A stretch of 12,029 nucleotides of DNA, taken from assembly GCA_903831545.1 (NCBI GenBank), contig CAIKYI010000331.1, forward strand, positions 1 through 12,029. Direction: 5' to 3'. The notes beneath the pieces were generated by a model that did not search any database, had not been told where the DNA came from, and saw nothing but the letters and a program-made list of their open reading frames with translations. The position numbers were made by a program, and so were the translations under genes. Shown here piece by piece: positions 6,182 through 12,029 of this stretch. This stretch comes from an uncultured Methylobacter sp. (GTDB lineage: Bacteria; Pseudomonadota; Gammaproteobacteria; Methylococcales; Methylomonadaceae). Position 1 is the stretch's first letter. Every line of letters starts with the position of its first letter.

Positions 6182-6859
6182 ATGACCACACTTTTCCCTG
6201 ACAGTGTTTTGCTGGTTTTTTGTAAAGCGCCTATAGATGGTCAAGTTAAAACCCGGCTGCAACCTGCTTTAACTGCAAGCGAAGCTACATTAGCGCATCG
6301 GCAACTGACAAGATTAACCTTGGCGCGAGCTTTTCAGAAACCGTTGTGTGAAGTTCAGTTATATTGCTCGCCTGATACCAGTCATGTTTTTTTCGGGGAA
6401 TGTGCCGAGGATTATCCGCTGACCTTGTTCACGCAACGTGGCGACGATCTGGGAGAGAGGATGCTTAATGCGCTGAGCGATGCACTGGCACGGCATCCAC
6501 ACGCGCTGCTTATCGGTTGTGATTGTCCCAGTCTCAGCGTTGATGATTTACAGCATGCGCTGTCAGTGCTTCAAAATGGCTGGGATGCGGTCATCGCACC
6601 TGCCGAAGACGGTGGTTATGTGTTGATTGGTCTAAACGCGCCACAACCCGTTTTATTTGAAAATATGGCCTGGGGCGGACCAACGGTTATGGCCGAAACC
6701 CGGCATCGCGCAAAAAAAGCATCCTTAGCAGTGCATGAGTTGGCTATGCAATGGGATGTCGATACGGTAGAGGATTGGGCCCGATATTTAGTCTTAGCCA
6801 AGGCAGGTATGAAAATGGAACACGGATTTAAGCTGATTAACACGGATATAAAAGAGTAA
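6182..6859 (+). CDS. TIGR04282/DUF2064 transferase (rSAM/selenodomain-associated transferase 1)
   Basis: This 225-residue protein belongs to the DUF2064 group, with a nucleotidyltransferase/GT-A-like fold related to CofC and MobA. Characteristic blocks are FCKAPIDGQVKTRL (13-26), RGDDLGERM (86-94), IGCDCPSLS (111-119), APAEDGGYVLIGL (139-151) and WGGPTVM (164-170). It starts 9 nt after the TIGR04283 gene, so the two are probably co-translated, and the families often occur as a pair. It could activate a sugar or alcohol as a nucleotide conjugate, or transfer one. The substrate is unknown. Roughly the last 15 residues (from about KMEHGFKLINTDIKE) are encoded by the left arm of an inverted repeat, so the natural C-terminus may have been replaced or extended by the repeat. 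The body of the domain looks complete. Confidence 0.85.
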   Translation: MTTLFPDSVLLVFCKAPIDGQVKTRLQPALTASEATLAHRQLTRLTLARAFQKPLCEVQLYCSPDTSHVFFGECAEDYPLTLFTQRGDDLGERMLNALSDALARHPHALLIGCDCPSLSVDDLQHALSVLQNGWDAVIAPAEDGGYVLIGLNAPQPVLFENMAWGGPTVMAETRHRAKKASLAVHELAMQWDVDTVEDWARYLVLAKAGMKMEHGFKLINTDIKE

Positions 6860-6922
6860 GAAGGTAGGCTTTGATTTTTAAGAAATCAGGGTAAATCCTG
6901 ACGATCCGTGTCATCCGTGCTC
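6816..6922. repeat. Inverted repeat of CACGGAT/ATCCGTG words between convergent genes
   Basis: The left arm holds CACGGAT twice (6821-6827 and 6841-6847) and the right arm holds the reverse complement ATCCGTG twice (6904-6910 and 6913-6919). Between them lie two overlapping, mutually exclusive hairpins: TGATTT (6872-6877) with AAATCA (6883-6888), and TCAGG (6886-6890) with CCTGA (6897-6901). On the minus strand the second is followed by a T-rich stretch and could weakly terminate the transporter transcript. Tandem 'ATCCGTG' words are, to my recollection, common in dispersed short repeats of several bacteria, so this is probably a copy of a mobile or dispersed palindromic element. The arms enter the 3' ends of both flanking genes. 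Confidence 0.5.
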
Positions 6923-7807
6923 TATTGTTCTATGAAATAAACCGGTTAAGCGATCAAAAAATTCATGCGTCAACAAGGCGCCGAGTATCAGTAATGTTCC
7001 GGTAACAACTTTAACGGTGAGCGGTTCATGATTAACAAAATGACCTAACAGCAGTGCCATGACCGGTGAAACCAGCGTGACCAGTGAAACTTTGGTAGCG
7101 CTTTGATGAAGCAGCAAATAGTAATAAAGCACGAAACCGGCTGTCGTGGCTATCATGCCCAGGTAAACAATTGATGCCAGACTCACGGGGGAGATTTCAA
7201 CCGGCCATTGACCGTCAAAGTAACTCCACGTAAGCAGATAAAGTGGAAGTGCAAATAAAAGCCCGCCAGAGACTTGTAATAATGACGGTATGTTCGCATT
7301 AATACGTTTGACCCACACCGAACTCAGTGCCTGTAAAAAAGTGGAGGCCAGAGCGCCAATAATGCCCAGTACAGCGTCATGACCCAATTGCAATGCTGAG
7401 CCAAACATAATCCACAAACCGCTGACACCCATCAAATAAGCCAGCACATTGCCTAAAGTCAGGCTTCTTTCACCCAGGCATAAAGCGGCCAATAAGGCCG
7501 TCATCAACGGCAAAAGACCAAATATCACCGATATCCAGCCGGAAGGTATAAATTGCGCTGCCCAATACACGACCAGCATGGAGCCATATATTTGCAGGGC
7601 AACGGCAAGATAGGTCTGCAGAGCTTTCCGATGCACGGGCAAGCGTTGCCTCGACAGAACTAATATCAACAGCAGGCAAACCGTACCGATTGCCATGCGT
7701 CCGGTCACGCCAAACAGAAATCCCGGTCCTTGGCCGCTCCATTTGATAGCCAGCGGAGTAGTTGCCCACAATAAAATTATACTGAGATAGGCCAGTGGTA
7801 TACGCAT
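6911..7807 (-). CDS. DMT-superfamily (EamA) transporter
   Basis: This 298-residue inner-membrane protein shows the two-fold EamA repeat and about ten hydrophobic segments. The first repeat spans roughly residues 5-138 and ends after LGERSLT and VSGLWIMFG. The second spans about 146-285, with LVSPVMALLLGHFVNHEPLT at 243-264 mirroring the LLPLMTALLAALCLGERSLT block of the first. Family members export metabolites, amino acids or drugs; the substrate cannot be read from sequence. CAGGTAA directly before the ATG serves as ribosome binding site. It follows the cupin gene by 32 nt on the same strand, so the two probably form an operon. Its end lies within the inverted repeat that also reaches the arsenic cassette; the final residues (about TIEHG) are repeat-encoded. 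A link to arsenosugar export is possible only by proximity. Confidence 0.88.
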   Translation of the reverse strand: MRIPLAYLSIILLWATTPLAIKWSGQGPGFLFGVTGRMAIGTVCLLLILVLSRQRLPVHRKALQTYLAVALQIYGSMLVVYWAAQFIPSGWISVIFGLLPLMTALLAALCLGERSLTLGNVLAYLMGVSGLWIMFGSALQLGHDAVLGIIGALASTFLQALSSVWVKRINANIPSLLQVSGGLLFALPLYLLTWSYFDGQWPVEISPVSLASIVYLGMIATTAGFVLYYYLLLHQSATKVSLVTLVSPVMALLLGHFVNHEPLTVKVVTGTLLILGALLTHEFFDRLTGLFHRTIEHG

Positions 7808-7839
7808 TTACCTGATTTTAAATAACAAAAATGTAGGTT

Positions 7840-8235
7840 TCATTTATCAGGCGCTAATTCAAAAATAATCAGTTCAGCAGTATCTGTACTTATATTTTCA
7901 ACCGACATCAGTTCGCCCGTTTCCCAAAAGACTTCACCCGCGGCGTAAGTGTTGGCATTACCGCCTTCGACGACTTTTAATTTGCCCTTTACTACATAGC
8001 GCGGCCCCGGTCCTTCATGGGTATGCCAAGGTGTTTTAAAGGCAGGTGGAAACGTCACCCGTAGTATTTTGGCGGTGAGGTTTGGACTTGGAAGTTCAAG
8101 CTTTTTTTCTAATAGCAGGTTTTTGGATAAGCCGGGTTTTTCTTGGGCTAAAACGGCTTGTGTGCCGCCAACATAGCCAAGCATAAGCGTCGCCAGTAAA
8201 AATAGAGTGAGTCTGATAGTGCGTGTGTTTAACAT
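7840..8235 (-). CDS. Secreted cupin-domain protein
   Basis: This is a 131-residue single-domain cupin with a Sec signal peptide: TRTIR near the N-terminus, a hydrophobic core LTLFLLATLMLGYVGG, and probable cleavage after AVLA (about residue 30), so the mature protein should be periplasmic. I chose the ATG at 8233-8235 because AAGAGG precedes it at normal spacing. An ATG 21 nt upstream (8254-8256) is in frame, would overlap that site, and would place extra residues before the signal. Cupin motif 1 gives HTHEGPGPRYVVKGKL with His71 and His73. Motif 2 (GEVFWETGELMSVEN, 100-114) lacks the usual His, so a full 3-His/1-Glu metal site is not evident. The gene is upstream of the transporter on the same strand. 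The ligand or reaction is unknown. Confidence 0.82.
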   Translation of the reverse strand: MLNTRTIRLTLFLLATLMLGYVGGTQAVLAQEKPGLSKNLLLEKKLELPSPNLTAKILRVTFPPAFKTPWHTHEGPGPRYVVKGKLKVVEGGNANTYAAGEVFWETGELMSVENISTDTAELIIFELAPDK

Positions 8236-8413
8236 TTTTTGGCCTCTTAATTTCATGTTTAGAGAAAAACTAATAGTGGTTCAAGGTGATAATTGTACGC
8301 TACCCGGTTTTTCTATTTGTTAAATTCTTAAAATGCACACAGAATAGCCGTATCAATGTAAGACCGTGACTGACCAATCCAATTATGGGGCAAGGTTCAG
8401 GGCAGGTAATTAA

Positions 8414-9349
<936 letters not shown>

Positions 9350-9456
9350 TTTTGAGATGATGATATAAACAAGGGCAATATTAGGTTACGTCAGAATAGC
9401 TGCTCTTCAAATTGCAGGCAAGCAAACTGATGTAACATTTTTTAGCTGAGTAAATC

Positions 9457-9485
9457 TTTGTTTATCTGAGTCTAAACAAATTTTT
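9457..9485 (+). terminator. Terminator-like hairpin after hemF
   Basis: TTTGTTTA (9457-9464) and TAAACAAA (9473-9480) form a perfect 8-bp inverted repeat with an 8-nt loop, followed directly by five T (9481-9485). Geometry and T-run fit an intrinsic terminator, but the stem has only one G:C pair, so it may be weak. It lies about 108 nt after the hemF stop and upstream of the argD promoter. The rest of the hemF-argD gap (9350-9613) shows no other gene-like frame that I can support. Confidence 0.35.
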
Positions 9486-9521
9486 CACGGATCAATGAAC
9501 TTTCCGGTTAGTCAATTACGC

Positions 9522-9550
9522 TTGCCTGGGATTAACTTGAAACCTATAAT
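9522..9550 (+). promoter_or_regulatory. Sigma70 promoter for argD-argF
   Basis: TTGCCT (9522-9527) is separated by exactly 17 nt from a perfect TATAAT (9545-9550). Transcription would start near 9557, leaving a leader of about 57 nt before the argD ATG at 9614. This is the best promoter match in the window. I could not convincingly place an ArgR operator near it. Confidence 0.6.
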
Positions 9551-9613
9551 CGAACATTTTTTTAATGGCCGGTAAGTTTGCGGTCTGTTTTCTCTGAATT
9601 ATAAATAGATACA

Positions 9614-10801
9614 ATGACTAGTCACATTATGCCAACTTATGGGCGCTTACCCGTTATCTTTGAACGGGGCGAGGGTGCCTGGTTGTTTGATCAAAACAAT
9701 AATCCTTACCTGGACGCGCTCTCCGGCATTGCCGTGTGCAGTTTGGGACACGCTCATCCTGCCGTGCATCAAGCCATATGCAAGCAAAGTGAAAAACTGC
9801 TGCATACCTCAAATCTTTATGGCATTGCCGTTCAGGAACAACTGGCTGACCGGTTAACAGAGAAAAGCGGCATGGATAACGTGTTTTTTTGCAATTCAGG
9901 CGCCGAAGCCAACGAAGCGGCGATTAAATTGGCGCGTAAATACGGTCATGAGCAAGGCATAGAAAATCCGGCGATTATTGTCATGGAAAAAAGTTTCCAT
10001 GGCCGCACCCTGGCAACCTTGAGCGCCACCGGCAACGCAAAAATTCAACAGGGTTTTGCACCGTTGGTTGAAGGCTTTGTGCGTGTTCCTTACAACGACA
10101 TTGAGGCCATCGAACAAGCTCTTGAACAGCATAAGAATATTGTCGCCATTTTGCTTGAACCCATACAGGGTGAGGGTGGCATCAATATCCCCGCTGATGA
10201 TTATCTGAACAAGATACGCAGTTTGTGTGATCAGCATCATGTGTTGATGATGCTTGATGAAATTCAGACGGGCATAGGCCGTACCGGCAAGTTTCTGGCT
10301 TATCAGCATAACGGCATCATTCCCGATGTGTGTACTTTGGCCAAAGCCTTGGGTAATGGCGTGCCGATTGGAGCCTGTCTGGCCCGTGGCAAAGCGGCCA
10401 AAGTGTTGACTGCCGGAAATCATGGCTCCACTTTTGGCGGCAATCCTTTGGCGTGCAGTGCTGCTTTAGCGGTATTGGCAACACTGGACGCTGAAAACCT
10501 GCTTGAGCAGGCTACTCAAAAAGGCGACGCCATCTGTTCTGCGTTTAAGCAACAACTTCAGCATAACGAACATGTTGTTGATATCCGTCATAAAGGACTG
10601 ATGATCGGCATCGAACTTGATCGGCCCTGTGCTGACCTGGTTCAGGCTGCCTTACAACAGAAGTTGTTGATTAATGTCACCAATGAAAAAACCATTCGTT
10701 TGTTACCTCCATTAATTATTAACGAACAGCAAATTGCTCAACTCGTAGAAACTTTATCCGCTCTAATTCATACGTATGCAAATATCCCCGATGAAGCCTA
10801 G
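9614..10801 (+). CDS. argD: Acetylornithine aminotransferase ArgD
   Basis: ArgD is a cytosolic class III PLP aminotransferase that converts N-acetylglutamate 5-semialdehyde and glutamate to N2-acetylornithine in arginine biosynthesis; members often also act on succinyl-diaminopimelate for lysine. The 395-residue length is usual. The opening [20 protein letters not shown] and [17 protein letters not shown] are typical of the family. PLP contacts include [15 protein letters not shown] (94-108), FHGRT (128-132), [12 protein letters not shown] (214-225) with Asp215, and the Schiff-base Lys244 in [23 protein letters not shown] (270-279) contributes the conserved Thr. The start ATG has only a weak ribosome binding site. 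The stop lies inside the start of argF, so the two genes overlap and are probably translationally coupled. The acetylornithine rather than ornithine or GABA substrate is supported by the argF partner. Confidence 0.95.
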   Translation: MTSHIMPTYGRLPVIFERGEGAWLFDQNNNPYLDALSGIAVCSLGHAHPAVHQAICKQSEKLLHTSNLYGIAVQEQLADRLTEKSGMDNVFFCNSGAEANEAAIKLARKYGHEQGIENPAIIVMEKSFHGRTLATLSATGNAKIQQGFAPLVEGFVRVPYNDIEAIEQALEQHKNIVAILLEPIQGEGGINIPADDYLNKIRSLCDQHHVLMMLDEIQTGIGRTGKFLAYQHNGIIPDVCTLAKALGNGVPIGACLARGKAAKVLTAGNHGSTFGGNPLACSAALAVLATLDAENLLEQATQKGDAICSAFKQQLQHNEHVVDIRHKGLMIGIELDRPCADLVQAALQQKLLINVTNEKTIRLLPPLIINEQQIAQLVETLSALIHTYANIPDEA

Positions 10802-11699
10802 ACATTTTATTAGCCTGCTTGATTTATCCGGCGATGAATTTCGTCGTTTGATTGCAAGAGGTACTGCTTTAAAAAACAACCGTGATCCTGATTATCAGCC
10901 ATTGAAAGGTAAGGTACTGGCGATGATTTTTGAAAAATCATCAACACGAACCCGCATTTCCTTTGAGGCCGGTATGACCCATTTCGGTGGAACTGCTCTT
11001 TTTTTATCACCCCGAGATACCCAATTGGGGCGTGGTGAATCGTTGCAAGACAGTGCCCGCGTCATTTCCAGTATGGTTGATGGCGTGATGCTAAGAACGG
11101 ACAAGCACGAAACCGTGACCACTTTCGCCCAATTTTCAAGGGTTCCCGTGATCAATGGTTTGACAGATTTGCAGCATCCCTGCCAATTACTGGCAGATAT
11201 GCAGACTTATTTTGAACATCGGGGTGATATTAAAGGTAAAACTGTGACCTGGATCGGTGATGGTAATAATATGTGCCATTCCTATATCACGGCGGCAACG
11301 GTTTTGGACTTTAACTTGAATATTGCCTGTCCTGAAGGATATCCTCCTTTAAAAAGCATTGTTGACGCTGCAGGTCAGCGTATTCGTTTCTTTGATACAC
11401 CGCTGGAGGCGGCTAAAGATTCAGCATTGATTGTTACCGATGTTTGGGCCAGCATGGGCCAGGAACAAGAACAAAAGCAACGCGAGGAGGCTTTTAAAAG
11501 CTATCAGGTCAATGCCGAAATAATGAAAGCGGCTCAACCGGACGTATTGTTTATGCACTGCTTGCCGGCGCATCGTGGCGAAGAAGTCAGCGCTGAAGTG
11601 ATTGATGGTGTTCATAGCGTCATCTTTGATGAAGCTGAAAACCGCTTACACGCGCAAAAGGCACTTCTGGAATTTCTGCTTTGTACACAGCAGCTTTGA
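10791..11699 (+). CDS. argF: Ornithine carbamoyltransferase ArgF
   Basis: ArgF makes citrulline from ornithine and carbamoyl phosphate in arginine biosynthesis, as a cytosolic trimer. I chose the ATG at 10791 (302 residues), because [13 protein letters not shown] matches usual family starts. An in-frame ATG at 10776 would add five residues. The carbamoyl-phosphate site is FEKSSTRTR (47-55), with HPCQLLAD (129-136) completing it. DGNNMCHS (157-164) and VTDVWASMG (215-223) form the ornithine-binding parts, the latter holding the SMG loop. [10 protein letters not shown] (256-265) carries the catalytic Cys258. This HCLP signature separates it from aspartate and acetylornithine transcarbamylases. 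It overlaps argD by 11 nt and shares its promoter. No clear terminator was found between it and the next gene. Confidence 0.97.
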   Translation: MKPRHFISLLDLSGDEFRRLIARGTALKNNRDPDYQPLKGKVLAMIFEKSSTRTRISFEAGMTHFGGTALFLSPRDTQLGRGESLQDSARVISSMVDGVMLRTDKHETVTTFAQFSRVPVINGLTDLQHPCQLLADMQTYFEHRGDIKGKTVTWIGDGNNMCHSYITAATVLDFNLNIACPEGYPPLKSIVDAAGQRIRFFDTPLEAAKDSALIVTDVWASMGQEQEQKQREEAFKSYQVNAEIMKAAQPDVLFMHCLPAHRGEEVSAEVIDGVHSVIFDEAENRLHAQKALLEFLLCTQQL

Positions 11700-11735
11700 A
11701 TTTTACTTTCTTAACGACCAACTATAGAGATTCAA

Positions 11736-12029
11736 GTGAAAAAAATACTTAACTCGTTTTTTATCCTGCTGGTAACTTTGGGTTCAGCGCAGGCTGAAAC
11801 TGTTTATGTTACCGATAATTTAAATTTATCACTTCGGAGTGAAGAAAATAACACCAGCAAAGTAATAAAACTCCTGGCGACCGGCACTCCGCTTACCATA
11901 GTAGAAGAAAACAAAAGCACTGGCTTTGCTCGGGTTCGCTTACATGACGGCACTGAAGGTTATATGCCGATCCGGAATACCATGAAAGAACCGCCTAGCC
12001 GTTCGCAGTTGGATGTCGCAACAAAAAAC
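11736..12029 (+). CDS. SH3-domain envelope protein, TIGR04211/YgiM-like (3' end outside the window)
   Basis: A GTG at 11736, preceded by AGAGA, opens a frame that runs uninterrupted through the last base (98 codons). The product begins with a Sec signal peptide, MKKILNSFFILLVTLGSAQA, with predicted cleavage before ETVYV at residue 21. A bacterial SH3 (SH3b) domain follows: VYVTDNLNLSLRS (23-35), VIKLLATGTPLTIVE (43-57) and GFARVRLHDGTEGYM (63-77). This arrangement matches the TIGR04211 'SH3 domain protein' family, which includes E. coli YgiM. In those proteins a coiled coil and a C-terminal membrane helix follow; here that part lies beyond the window. It probably resides at the inner membrane facing the periplasm. 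Family members have no firmly established function. It is 36 nt from argF on the same strand, but functional linkage is not implied. Confidence 0.82.
   Translation, partial: MKKILNSFFILLVTLGSAQAETVYVTDNLNLSLRSEENNTSKVIKLLATGTPLTIVEENKSTGFARVRLHDGTEGYMPIRNTMKEPPSRSQLDVATKN

Noticed and set aside
9589..9612. AT-rich sequence before argD resembling half of an ArgR box (CTGAATTATAAATAGA).
   Set aside because: The second half-site does not match the palindromic consensus and any AT-rich leader would score similarly by eye.
9896..10423. 175-codon open frame antisense to argD.
   Set aside because: It lies wholly within a strongly conserved argD, shows no recognisable motif, and open frames opposite long genes are expected by chance.
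10776..10790. Upstream ATG for ArgF.
   Set aside because: It is possible, but the start at 10791 ([10 protein letters not shown]) fits the family N-terminus better; the difference is only five residues.

Overview
The window is chromosomal DNA of a gammaproteobacterium. The start holds the conserved order era-recO-pdxJ, and the other housekeeping genes (hemF, argD, argF, a TIGR04211-type SH3 protein) also look gammaproteobacterial. Moderate G+C and gene flavour suggest a free-living or aquatic lineage, possibly a Methylococcales-type methanotroph. That placement is a guess from style and was not tested by any search.

Layout: (1) 1-2979, + strand: the 3' part of era, then recO (8-nt overlap), pdxJ and an orphan PP2C-type protein phosphatase, with gaps of 13-14 nt, so probably one transcript. 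(2) 3030-6859, + strand: an arsenic cassette of arsM (arsenite methyltransferase), a 73-residue Cys-rich GDCCVxC protein, arsS (radical SAM enzyme of arsenosugar synthesis) and two transferases of the 'rSAM/selenodomain-associated' families TIGR04283 and TIGR04282. A candidate sigma70 promoter sits just before arsM. (3) 6911-8235, - strand: a secreted cupin-fold protein followed by a 10-TM EamA/DMT transporter, convergent with the arsenic cassette. Both convergent genes end inside a small inverted repeat built from CACGGAT/ATCCGTG words. (4) 8435-9349, + strand: hemF. (5) 9457-11699: a terminator-like hairpin, a good sigma70 promoter, then overlapping argD and argF. (6) 11736-window end: the start of an SH3-domain envelope protein.

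The most interesting part is the arsenic cassette. ArsM would methylate As(III) to dimethylarsenic species using SAM. ArsS would attach the 5'-deoxyadenosyl group of SAM to the dimethylarsenic, giving the precursor of arsenosugars. The two transferases are candidates for later decoration of the arsenosugar, a step that is poorly assigned. The small Cys-rich protein is a candidate thiol carrier for arsenic. No ArsR, arsenite pump, arsenate reductase or nucleosidase is seen here, so the cassette looks biosynthetic rather than a classical resistance operon.
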